A stretch of 64,000 nt of DNA from Gemmatimonadetes bacterium 2013_60CM_65_52 (GTDB lineage: Bacteria; Gemmatimonadota; Gemmatimonadetes; Gemmatimonadales; Gemmatimonadaceae), in assembly GCA_002215645.1 (NCBI GenBank), contig NGFI01000002.1, positions 575,406 to 639,405 of the forward strand, read 5' to 3'. Both the position numbers and the translations under genes were made by a program. The notes beneath the pieces are model-generated. The model had not been told where the DNA came from, made no database searches, and saw only the letters and a program-made list of their open reading frames with translations. Below are positions 42,837 to 53,151 of this stretch, piece after piece (the stretch's first letter is position 1; each line of letters opens with the position of its first letter).

Positions 42837-44042
42837 TTACGTCACGATCGACTGCTGAAGAGTGTATCGCTTCCATGTCTCCTGCGCGAGGATCTCGTCG
42901 ATGTTTCCAACGACACTTTCCACTTCGTCGTCGCTCGAGTAGAAGTGCGGCGCCACGCGGATGCCGGCTCCGGGCCGGTAGTCCACGATGACGTCGCGGC
43001 TCAGAAGGGCCTGGGCCACCTCACGCGCGTGTGGCACGTCGAACGCCACGGTACCCCCGCGCCGTCTGCCGTCGCGCGGAGCCGTTACGGGGAATCCTCG
43101 GCCGTCCGCCAATGTCACGAGCCGCGCTGTCTGTCGCTCGCTTTTGGCGCGAATCGCATCCATGCCCGCTTCGCGCACGATGCGCGGTCCCACCGCCGCC
43201 GCGAAGAGCGCGGGAATCACCGGCGTGCCGGTAAGCCACCGCGACGCTCCCGCCGCAAACGACATGTCGGGATCGAACGCGAATGGGTGCGAGTGTGCCT
43301 GCCAACCGGTCACCGCGGGTGCCAGGCGTTCGCTCACCTCGGGGCGCACCCACAGGAAGGAGCCGCCGGGCCCACCGCACAGCCACTTCAACACGCCACC
43401 GGTGAGAAAGTCCACGCCGAGGACTTCGACGTCCACCGGAACGACGCCCACGGAGTGGTATGCGTCCAGGCACACGAGGGCGCCGAATTCGTGCGCGCGC
43501 CGGCTCACACGTGCGACGTCCACGATGTATGCCGAGCGAAAGAGCACGTGTGACACGGAGACGAGCGCGGTCCGTTCATCGATCGCGGCAAGAAGCCGCT
43601 CCTCGTCGACCGACACGCCGTCTTCGCTGGGCACGACGACCACACGTGCGCCAAATCGCTCGCCCAGTTGGCTGGTCACGTATTTGACCGAGGGAAAATC
43701 CATCTCGGTCATCACGATCGTGTCCTTCTCTCCGGGGACAAACTCGAGCGCGGAGAGCACCTGCGCCTGCGCGATGGAGACGTTCGGCACCATCACCGTT
43801 TCTCCCGGCTTCGCGCCCAGGAGCGGCGCGATCTCGTCGCCGACTCGGATGGGAAGGTCCCACCAACCCTGCGCCCATGCGCGGACGCCGCTCGTCGCCC
43901 ACTCACGGGCATAGTCCGCGAGCCGCTCCGATACCGCGCGCGGCATGGCACCGAGCGAATTCGAGACCATGTAGTTCGTCGTGGCGAGGATGGGGAACTC
44001 GTCACGAAAACGCAGCAGTGGATCAGGCGTCGGGGGGAGCAT
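42837..44042 (-). CDS. Class V aminotransferase-fold PLP enzyme (kynureninase-like)
   Basis: A 401-residue fold-type I PLP enzyme. The substrate/cofactor region VCLDAYHSVGVVPVDVE precedes the PLP lysine in TGGVLKWLCGGPGGSFLWV, and the C-terminal domain has GGTVAFDVPHAREVA and GAGIRVAPHFYSSDDEV. The closest overall pattern is kynureninase/cysteine-desulfurase-like enzymes; the exact reaction is not determined. ATG at 44042 (MLPPTPDPLLRFRDEF) gives the family-like start and overlaps the permease gene by 20 bases; ATG at 44093 would lie deeper in the neighbour. Confidence 0.8.
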   Translation of the reverse strand: MLPPTPDPLLRFRDEFPILATTNYMVSNSLGAMPRAVSERLADYAREWATSGVRAWAQGWWDLPIRVGDEIAPLLGAKPGETVMVPNVSIAQAQVLSALEFVPGEKDTIVMTEMDFPSVKYVTSQLGERFGARVVVVPSEDGVSVDEERLLAAIDERTALVSVSHVLFRSAYIVDVARVSRRAHEFGALVCLDAYHSVGVVPVDVEVLGVDFLTGGVLKWLCGGPGGSFLWVRPEVSERLAPAVTGWQAHSHPFAFDPDMSFAAGASRWLTGTPVIPALFAAAVGPRIVREAGMDAIRAKSERQTARLVTLADGRGFPVTAPRDGRRRGGTVAFDVPHAREVAQALLSRDVIVDYRPGAGIRVAPHFYSSDDEVESVVGNIDEILAQETWKRYTLQQSIVT

Positions 44043-45393
44043 CGAAGCGTTCGACGTTGAGGCCGCGGCCACGCGCTCGGCCGACCACGACATACAAGAT
44101 GGTCGCGGTACTCAACACCGCGATGAGAACGGACGATTCCCTCAGGGTCACGGACGACAGCAGAAAGATGAGCGCGAGAAACGTGAGCGCGGGCACGAGA
44201 ATGCCGCCCGGAACGCGAAACGCCTCCACGCCGTCCGGCACGGGTGTCTCCTGGAGCTTCCACGCAGCGGCCGCACAGCCGAGGTAGATGAGGGCCGCCG
44301 ACACATTCGCGATGATGACCAGCGACTCGAAGCGGTTGGTCACCGCCAGCAGCCAGGCAATCGCGCCCTGCACGACGATCGCGACCCACGGCGTGCGATA
44401 GCGCGGGTGCACGCTCGCCAGTGCGCGTGGCAACAATCCGTCTCGTGCGAATGCGAACAACGCGCGCGGCGCGGCGAGCATCATCCCGCTCAGGTATCCG
44501 AACGCGGAAACCATCAGCCCCGCCGAGATCATCGTCGCGCCCCAGGGCCCGAACACGCGCGCCGCGGCACTCGCCAGCGGCGCGGTGTCTCCCGCGAGCG
44601 CGGTGCCGAGCACGCCTTGCGACACGAGATGCAGTCCGATGTACAGCACCGTGACGCATGCCGTGGCGAGCAACACGGCACGCGGCACCGTGCGCGCAGG
44701 ATTTCGTACCTCGCCACTCGGCACCAGCGCCGTCTCGACACCGGCGAAGATGAAGATCAGCACCACCGATGCGCGTGAGACCGCTGATGCCGGAGGAATG
44801 CCATGCCACGCGAGATTCGCGGGGTTCACCGCGAACGCGCCAACGACGAGCAGCAGGAGGAGCGGCACCAGCTTCAAGACCGTAAAGAGCGAATTGAGCC
44901 GCGTCCCCTGGCGTACGCCGAGCACGTTGATCGCGCTCACCACGGTGAAGATCACGGCGAGGACGATCGCGCGCCCTCCCCAGCCCGCGAGCGCAGGGAT
45001 GAACCGCCCGGTCGCATCGGCAAAGAGCGTCGCAACACCGGGAATGGCAGTCGAGCCGACGACCCAGAGCAGCACGCCGACCAGAAAGCCCACATACGGC
45101 CCGAGTGTTACCTCGACGTAGGCATACGGACCGCCGGTCAACGAGACTCGGCTTCCCGCCTGTGCGATGCAGAGTACGATGAGCCCCATCAGCACGGCGC
45201 AGGCGACGTACGCGAGCGGTGCGGCAGCGCCGAGAAGCCCCGAAACTTCCGGACTTCCAGGCGCCCGGAAAATGCCGCCGCCGACCGTGATATTGACGAT
45301 GCTGGCGGCCAGCCCCCATGTGCCGAGCGCCCGAAGGAGCTTTCCCTCGGACGTCGAGATGGGCTCGTGTCGCGGGGGCGCGGCGTCGGTCAC
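44023..45393 (-). CDS. APC family amino acid permease
   Basis: A 456-residue transporter with 12 helices. The APC signature is at the start: IVNITVGGGIFRAPGSPE, followed by SLTGGPYAYVEVTLGPYVGF and IFAGVETALVPSGEVRNPARTVPRA. It imports or exchanges amino acids. It is the first gene of the minus-strand run that includes a PLP aminotransferase, so an amino-acid catabolic link is reasonable. GTG at 45393 is the start. Divergent from the gene at 45550; 45394-45549 shows no strong promoter match. Confidence 0.9.
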   Translation of the reverse strand: MTDAAPPRHEPISTSEGKLLRALGTWGLAASIVNITVGGGIFRAPGSPEVSGLLGAAAPLAYVACAVLMGLIVLCIAQAGSRVSLTGGPYAYVEVTLGPYVGFLVGVLLWVVGSTAIPGVATLFADATGRFIPALAGWGGRAIVLAVIFTVVSAINVLGVRQGTRLNSLFTVLKLVPLLLLLVVGAFAVNPANLAWHGIPPASAVSRASVVLIFIFAGVETALVPSGEVRNPARTVPRAVLLATACVTVLYIGLHLVSQGVLGTALAGDTAPLASAAARVFGPWGATMISAGLMVSAFGYLSGMMLAAPRALFAFARDGLLPRALASVHPRYRTPWVAIVVQGAIAWLLAVTNRFESLVIIANVSAALIYLGCAAAAWKLQETPVPDGVEAFRVPGGILVPALTFLALIFLLSSVTLRESSVLIAVLSTATILYVVVGRARGRGLNVERFDAPPDA

Positions 45394-45549
45394 AGCAGAA
45401 CCGCGGCGAAGGATGTCACGTTGGGATTCTGGCGTCGCGGCCCGGAGTTCGCATCAGACGTTCAGCCCAACACTAGACCGCGCGACGTCCGCGCGCCACC
45501 GTTCCTCCGCCCGGATTCTCGGGCGGATCACACTCGCACCCGCACTCCA

Positions 45550-45933
45550 ATGAAGAACGTACGCACCTCACTTCGCACGCTGCTCGTTACCGCCGCTGCT
45601 CTGGTTCTCGCGAGCACCAACGCTCGCGCCCAGGACTCGTTGACCACCTCGACGGACATGTCCGTGGCATCGAGCGGCTTGACGAGCACGCATTCCATCT
45701 CCGGTCCGACGCGGGCCTCGGCTCGTGTCGCGGTGCATTCGGCTGGCGAGGACGCGCGCGCGCTTCCCGTAGCGGCGGGACGTCACGGTGGGTTCGGCCA
45801 GGATGAGGCACTGATGATCGTCGGAGGCGTCGCCATTCTTGCCGGCATCGTCGTGGGCGGCAGCGCGGGCTACGCCATCTCCATTGGCGGCGCCGTCGTG
45901 GGCCTCATCGGCCTGTACCAATACCTGCAGTAG
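45550..45933 (+). CDS. Small secreted/membrane protein of unknown function
   Basis: A 127-residue protein with a signal peptide (LLVTAAALVLASTNARAQD), a low-complexity Ser/Thr/Ala-rich middle, and a C-terminal glycine-rich hydrophobic hairpin (ALMIVGGVAILAGIVVGGSAGYAISIGGAVVGLIGLYQYLQ). The tail looks like a glycine zipper that could insert in a membrane. Not recognised. It lies 20 bases before the patatin gene and may be co-transcribed. Confidence 0.65.
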   Translation: MKNVRTSLRTLLVTAAALVLASTNARAQDSLTTSTDMSVASSGLTSTHSISGPTRASARVAVHSAGEDARALPVAAGRHGGFGQDEALMIVGGVAILAGIVVGGSAGYAISIGGAVVGLIGLYQYLQ

Positions 45934-45953
45934 CCGGCACACAGCTCGAACGA

Positions 45954-47099
45954 ATGCCAGCGACGGGCCCTCGCATCGTATCGCGCCGCATCGCCCTCGT
46001 CCTCGGCGGCGGCGGAATGAAGGGCTTCGCGCACCTCGGCGTGTTGAAGGCCCTCGAGGAGAAGGGAATCGTTCCCGATCTCATCGCCGGCACCAGCATC
46101 GGCGCCCTCATCGGCGCGTCATACCTTGCTGGCTCTTCGGTAGAGGACCTGACCGAGCGCGCGCTCGCGCTCAAGCGGAAGGACCTCTTCCGCGTCAATC
46201 ATTTCGGTATGCTGCTGGATCGCATGCGGTCGCCCTCCATCTATCTGGAGGAGCCGTTGCGTACGCTCTGCGAGTCGTCGATTCCGGAGGGCACGTTCAG
46301 CGACCTGCCGAAGCGTTTGCTCGTGAACACGGTCGACGTCGATCGCGGGACGCGAGTGGTCTGGGGGCTTCCGGGGCTCGAGAACGTGAGCGTGCGGGAT
46401 GCCGTCTACGCATCCTGCGCGCTTCCCGGATTTTTTCCGCCGGCACAGGTGGGTGACCGGCGGTGCATGGATGGCGGCGTGGTGGACAACCTGCCGGTCT
46501 CCATCGCGGCGCACTTCGCGGACATGCTCATCGCCGTGGACGTCGGCAGCTCGGATTCGTTCGCGGGCGCGCGGGCGGATGCCAGTGGATTCGCGTCCAT
46601 CTACATGCGGGCGGCCACCATGATGATGCACGCGCTCCAGCAGTTTCCGCTGGAGCAGTGGCAGGGCCCGCCCATGGTGCTCATCCGGCCCAAGGTGGAC
46701 GACACGAACTGGCTGAGCTTCGCCAACACGGCCGACAACGTTCAGGAAGGCTATCGCGCCGCAAAGCGGGCGCTCGAGCGGTTCGATTCCTACTTCGGAA
46801 ATCCGGGAAGCGTTTTTCCGCGGCGGCGCGTCCAGGTGGACGTCGATCGGGAGAAATGCACCGGATGCGGCACGTGCGTCGCCATAGCGCCCTCGACGAT
46901 GGGGATGGACGCCTCGGGCAAGGCGTTCGCGCGGACGCACATCGTCGAATGGTCCCCCGCTGACGGCAGATTCGTCCACGAATGTCCGACGAACGCCATC
47001 ACCGCGACGAACATCGACCGTCGCACGAGAATCAGCGCCCCACAGGCGGCGCCAGTTGCGGCGGACGTGTCGGACACGGACGCTACGGAATCAGCCTGA
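45954..47099 (+). CDS. Patatin-like phospholipase fused to a [4Fe-4S] ferredoxin domain
   Basis: A 381-residue fusion. Residues 10-290 are a patatin lipase: oxyanion GGGGMKG, nucleophile Ser48 in GTSIGA, catalytic Asp173 in DGG. Residues 295-360 read EKCTGCGTCVAIAP and later HECPTNAI: Cys302, 305, 308 and 344, the CxxCxxC...C ligand set of single-cluster ferredoxins (the fourth motif Cys is Ala, as in that type). Patatins release fatty acids from phospholipids. A fused redox cluster is not expected of this family and could sense or use electrons. The last 17 bases overlap the convergent peptidase gene. Confidence 0.88.
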   Translation: MPATGPRIVSRRIALVLGGGGMKGFAHLGVLKALEEKGIVPDLIAGTSIGALIGASYLAGSSVEDLTERALALKRKDLFRVNHFGMLLDRMRSPSIYLEEPLRTLCESSIPEGTFSDLPKRLLVNTVDVDRGTRVVWGLPGLENVSVRDAVYASCALPGFFPPAQVGDRRCMDGGVVDNLPVSIAAHFADMLIAVDVGSSDSFAGARADASGFASIYMRAATMMMHALQQFPLEQWQGPPMVLIRPKVDDTNWLSFANTADNVQEGYRAAKRALERFDSYFGNPGSVFPRRRVQVDVDREKCTGCGTCVAIAPSTMGMDASGKAFARTHIVEWSPADGRFVHECPTNAITATNIDRRTRISAPQAAPVAADVSDTDATESA

Positions 47100-48099
47100 C
47101 GATCCGTTCGTAGGCGTCCACGGCGAGCCGGAGCTCGTCGAGCGACACGTGCTCGTCGTCGCGATGTGCGACGTGAATGGACCCGGGCCCGAACAGGTAC
47201 GGCGTTCCCCACGAGGGCATGGCGGGAATGTCGGTGGCGAAGGCGACGACATCGGTGTTGAATCCGGGCAGCGTCGCGAGGCGCATCGGCGGCACCTCGA
47301 TTCCCCGCTGAATGTGCGCCTTTCCGCGCGCCCACTGCTCGAGCACGCGCCAGACCTCGTCACCGTCCGACACCAGCCGCGCCATGAGTCGCGCCTCGGC
47401 GCTGGGCGCCACGACGTTGTCGGCGACACCTCCAGCCAGCTTGCCGATGTTGATGGTCGTCGCGCCGAGGAGATCGTCGTGCGGCAGTTCCAGCGAATCG
47501 AGCCCTGCGAGCAGCTCGACGAGCGCCTTCGTCGCCGACCGTCCAAGTTGCGGATACGCGGAATGCGCCGCTTCACCTTCCGTGCGCACGGTGAGGCGCA
47601 TTGCTCCCTTGGTGCCGAGGGCCAGTTTGCTCTGCGTCGGCTCGCCGTTCACCAGGGCGCGGCTGCGGAAACCGGTGCTGTTGAGCCACCGTTCCGCTGC
47701 ATGCGCACCATCGTGCGTCGTCTCTTCTCCCACCACGAACAGCATGGCGACCGACTCCCCCGCCGATCGAATGCGCTCGCTCGCGCAGATCATCGCAGCG
47801 GCGATGCCTTTGGCGTCGCACGAGCCGCGTCCGCGCAGGACGTCCTGCTCGCGCCGCGGCGGGATATACGGCGGCACCGTATCGAGGTGCGTGGACAGCG
47901 TTACGGGCGATCCGTCGCCTGAAGTGGCGATCACCGCAAACCGGTCGGCGTCCACGGGAATCCGCGTCACCCGCCAGCCACGGGCTGTCAGGCTGTCCGC
48001 CAGCGCGGCCATGAGCACGGTCTCGCGGCCGCTCGTCGAGTCGAACGACACGAGCCATTCCGCGAGCGTCGCGACGTCGTCTGGGAGCGGGCCGTTCAT
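47083..48099 (-). CDS. M20 family metallopeptidase/deacylase (ArgE/DapE type)
   Basis: A 338-residue di-zinc hydrolase. The ligand set is seen in STHLDTVPP, GRGSCDAKGIAAA, VVGEETTHDGA (catalytic Glu plus ligand Glu), NGEPTQSKLALGTKGA, and the terminal VAHRDDEHV. The middle HSAYPQLGRSATKAL block is the dimerisation domain. It hydrolyses an N-acyl or peptide bond of a small substrate; which of ArgE, DapE or LysK-type activity is not resolved. ATG at 48099 is followed by a typical start; the open frame upstream runs into repeat DNA. Confidence 0.87.
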   Translation of the reverse strand: MNGPLPDDVATLAEWLVSFDSTSGRETVLMAALADSLTARGWRVTRIPVDADRFAVIATSGDGSPVTLSTHLDTVPPYIPPRREQDVLRGRGSCDAKGIAAAMICASERIRSAGESVAMLFVVGEETTHDGAHAAERWLNSTGFRSRALVNGEPTQSKLALGTKGAMRLTVRTEGEAAHSAYPQLGRSATKALVELLAGLDSLELPHDDLLGATTINIGKLAGGVADNVVAPSAEARLMARLVSDGDEVWRVLEQWARGKAHIQRGIEVPPMRLATLPGFNTDVVAFATDIPAMPSWGTPYLFGPGSIHVAHRDDEHVSLDELRLAVDAYERIVRLIP

Positions 48100-48159
48100 C
48101 ACGCACGAACACTGACTACGAGGCCGGTGAAAGTGAAGCCTTTTGATGCCAGTGCGGTT

Positions 48160-48354
48160 TTGGCCAACAAACCACAGAGACCACAAACTACAGAAGGACA
48201 CCGCAAATGAACCACAGAGGACACAGAGGACACAGAGGACTGGCTTTCTGAGAAAGTCTCTGTGACCTCTGTGCTCTCTGTGGTCATTTCAAGCAGTTGC
48301 TGTTCTTCCGAGCTGAAGAACTTGCGGATACGGCGCCGCTAGCGTGCTCGCATT
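48160..48354 (-). repeat. CACAGAGG-family long repeat, copy C (about 195 bases)
   Basis: Read on the minus strand it starts TGCGAGCACGCTAGCGGC, then GTATCCGCAAGTTCTTCAGC, GAAGAACAGCAACTGCTTGA, then two CACAGAGG/CCTCTGTG arms and ends GTGGTCTCTGTGGTTTGTTGG. It matches copy E at 60002-60203 nearly base for base in the opposite orientation. It occupies most of the gap between the M20 peptidase and acnA. No transposase is encoded. Confidence 0.85.
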
Positions 48355-48708
48355 GCGGTCGTTGCTGCACTCTTTGGCGTCGTGCTCGTTGCGGGCGTTG
48401 AGGTCATCCGCGTACCACGATCCGGAGCGACGCGACCTGATTTCGCATCGTAGTTGGCGCGAGAACCTCCGCCACATGCTTCACTAGATAGAGCGTGTGG
48501 CCCTTGTCGAGAATCGACAGGGGTCATTTTTGCTTTCCTCTGGCCTGGACTCAACCTGCGCCAACCGAAGCGCGGGGGCCGGCCAGCATCGCACGCCGCG
48601 ACGTATTATCTTCCCGGGAGCCTGCCATTCGAGCGCTCGCTCATGGCAGTGGCTCAGTTCTCCACCGTCGCCCGGATGAGGAACCGCGGCGGCACGGCGA
48701 GACCCGCA
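48355..48708 (+). other. Upstream region of acnA
   Basis: Non-coding stretch between repeat copy C and the aconitase start. A TATCTTCC box lies at 48607-48614, similar to the -10-like boxes before other genes here. The frame is open through 48454-48708 with two in-frame ATGs (48643, 48676), but the residues show no aconitase similarity. I see no known RNA element. Confidence 0.4.
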
Positions 48709-51498
<2,790 letters not shown>

Positions 51499-51515
51499 AG
51501 CGAGCTTCTCTCGTA

Positions 51516-51567
51516 CCCCTACACGAACGCCCGCGCGAAACTGCTAGCGCGGGCGTTCGTGTAGGGG
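51516..51567. terminator. Bidirectional transcription terminator hairpin
   Basis: A perfect 21-bp stem (CCCCTACACGAACGCCCGCG plus one base at 51516-51536, complement at 51547-51567) with a 10-base loop. It lies between the convergent acnA and lipoprotein genes. There is no clear T-tract, but the strength and position point to a shared RNA end. Confidence 0.75.
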
Positions 51568-51580
51568 GAACTATGGTCTT

Positions 51581-52081
51581 CTATGGATGCTGGACGTCAA
51601 CGGTGTGTCCGATGATTCCGCCAAGGATGCCGCCGGCAGCCGCGCCGATCAGACCACCCTTGACCCTGTCCTGACTCGTGGAGGCGCCGAGCACTGCGCC
51701 GGCGGCGGCGCCGATAGCGGCGTCACGCTGCGTGTGGCGCACCGGCTCGCGTGGCGTGCTTGGATACGAGCCGCCGCTCGGGTAGGAGCCACCGTCACCA
51801 CGGCTCGCGCGTGACGAAGCACGGGATGTCCGACGCACGGGTGCCGGCGCGCGGTACACCGGCGCACGTCCCGCCGTGTTGTACTGCGGCGCCTGCGCGC
51901 GCGTCGCGCCCTGCTGGAGCTCGTTGGGTGACACGAACTGTTGCGCCTGATACGGTTGCACCTGCGCGGCCAGCGCGAGGTCGCTCTTCAGCGCATCGTC
52001 GGGCCGTGCGTCGCCACTGCGGCCGCAGGCTCCCAGCAGCGCGACGCTCGCGAGCGACAGAACGATTCCGGATGTGCGCAT
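51581..52081 (-). CDS. Glycine-zipper lipoprotein
   Basis: A 166-residue lipoprotein. The signal ends in the lipobox LLGAC. The middle is Gln/Pro/Arg/Ser-rich and probably disordered. Residues 118-160 form a glycine-zipper segment (AAIGAAAGAVLGAS; GGLIGAAAGGILGGIIGHTVD), as in YMGG/Rick-17kDa-type outer-membrane proteins. Function unknown; such proteins are often envelope-stress related. Upstream 52082-52547 contains a repeat element and no gene. Confidence 0.8.
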   Translation of the reverse strand: MRTSGIVLSLASVALLGACGRSGDARPDDALKSDLALAAQVQPYQAQQFVSPNELQQGATRAQAPQYNTAGRAPVYRAPAPVRRTSRASSRASRGDGGSYPSGGSYPSTPREPVRHTQRDAAIGAAAGAVLGASTSQDRVKGGLIGAAAGGILGGIIGHTVDVQHP

Positions 52082-52321
52082 GAATTCCTCCGTGGTCGGT
52101 GAGCTTCCCGACAGGGGATATGGCAGGTGCTGGACCGTGAGTTAAGTGCTGATTTGGATGTTTAACTGGTGAAGTCGTCCATGTGATGGGCAGGCGGTGT
52201 CCTCGCGGAGCTACAGCGAGCTCGAGTATCCTGGAGAAAGAACAGAATGCCAGGTAGCTCGTCGTCGGCGGAGATATGGGGAGGCTGGCGATACGAAGAA
52301 AAGTAGAGCAACTGCCCTCTT

Positions 52322-52450
52322 ACCACAGAGGCCACAGAGAACACAGAGGGGGCCTCTTTTTCCTTTTTCTGAGATCGCAGTTCTCTGTGTGCTCTGTGTT
52401 CTCTGTGGTTCATTTAGCTCTGTGGTTCAGGTAGCTCTGCGGTTCATTCG
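52322..52450. repeat. CACAGAGG-type inverted repeat element, copy F
   Basis: The left arm ACCACAGAGGCCACAGAGAA (52322-52348) and the right arm ending TGCTCTGTGTTCTCTGTGGT (52383-52409) are complementary with few mismatches and enclose a pyrimidine-rich centre. Two further partial units (GCTCTGTGGTTCA and GCTCTGCGGTTCA) follow. It lies in the otherwise empty region 52082-52547. Confidence 0.8.
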
Positions 52451-52547
52451 CACCGGCGAACCCAACTGCTTCTCTGCCAGCAAGTTGGGTTGCGCGCGGT
52501 GACGTGGACACGCATCTTGCCGCGTCATCGAAATCCCTGGAGAAACA

Positions 52548-53120
52548 ATGCCTCACCGGATGCGGATCCTCACCGTCGTCGCCGCGGCCACGCTCCTTGC
52601 CGCAGGGGGACGCCTGTCGGCCCAGCAGCCAGCAGGTCCCGCCGTACCCGAGGTCGGCGCGATGGCGCCCGAATTCGCCGTCGTCGGTGCGACGCGGTAT
52701 GGAGTCCTCCGCGACTCGGTTCGCCTCTCGGACTATCGGGGCAAGACCGTCGTCCTCGCATTCTTCTTCAAGGCGCGGACAAAGGGCTGAACGATTCAAA
52801 TGGAGGCGTACCGTGATCAGTACGCCAAGCTCTTCAACAACGGACGCAACGTCGTGGTCCTCGGTGTCAGCGTGGATCCCGATACGACGCTGGCCGCATG
52901 GGCCCGGGATCAGCAGACGCCGATACTGTATGGCAGCGATCCGGACCAGCACGTCGGCAAGCTGTATGGTTCAGTCAGCGGCACGTCGGACAACCGTTCG
53001 CTCTTCGTCATCGATCCATCGGGACGCATCGTGAAACGCATGCTGCCGTTCAACGTCCTCGCGCAAACGGCGTACGACGAGCTCGAGGCGGCTGTGCGGC
53101 AGACCTTGCCGGCGAAGTGA
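52548..53120 (+). CDS. Selenocysteine-containing exported peroxiredoxin-like redoxin (in-frame TGA)
   Basis: Read through the TGA at 52788-52790 this is one 190-residue protein. It has a signal peptide (VVAAATLLAAGGRLSAQ) and a redoxin domain: APEFAVVGATRYG, SDYRGKTVVLAFFFKARTKG, residue 81 = TGA, TIQMEAYRDQYAKLF, VVVLGVSVDPDTTLAAWA, and RSLFVIDPSGRIVK. Residue 81 is exactly where homologues have the peroxidatic Cys (KG-C-TIQM). Both halves are in the same frame with unbroken family similarity, and a hairpin follows the TGA. No other Cys exists in the protein. The alternative is a nonsense mutation or base error. Confidence 0.78.
52805..52826 (+). promoter_or_regulatory. Candidate bacterial SECIS hairpin
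   Basis: GGCGTAC (52805-52811) pairs perfectly with GTACGCC (52820-52826) around an 8-base loop CGTGATCA that contains G residues. The loop begins about 21 bases after the TGA codon, within the distance at which bacterial SelB-binding hairpins act. It is inside the coding sequence, as expected for bacteria. Not tested by folding software. Confidence 0.6.
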
Positions 53121-53151
53121 CCCGACTCGGCCCACCCTCGCAGCATTTCGT

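Noticed and set aside
48099-48287. Small open frame with TESTEVTE/SVSSVSSVV peptides
   Set aside because: It is only the repeat read in frame; similar nonsense peptides arise in every copy of the element.
48454-48708. N-terminal extension of aconitase
   Set aside because: The frame is open but the residues do not resemble aconitase and no good ribosome binding site precedes the earlier ATGs.
52548-53120. Reading the redoxin as two separate small genes or as a pseudogene
   Set aside because: Both parts are in one frame with continuous family similarity, a Cys-equivalent TGA and a hairpin at SECIS distance; there is no frameshift or other damage.
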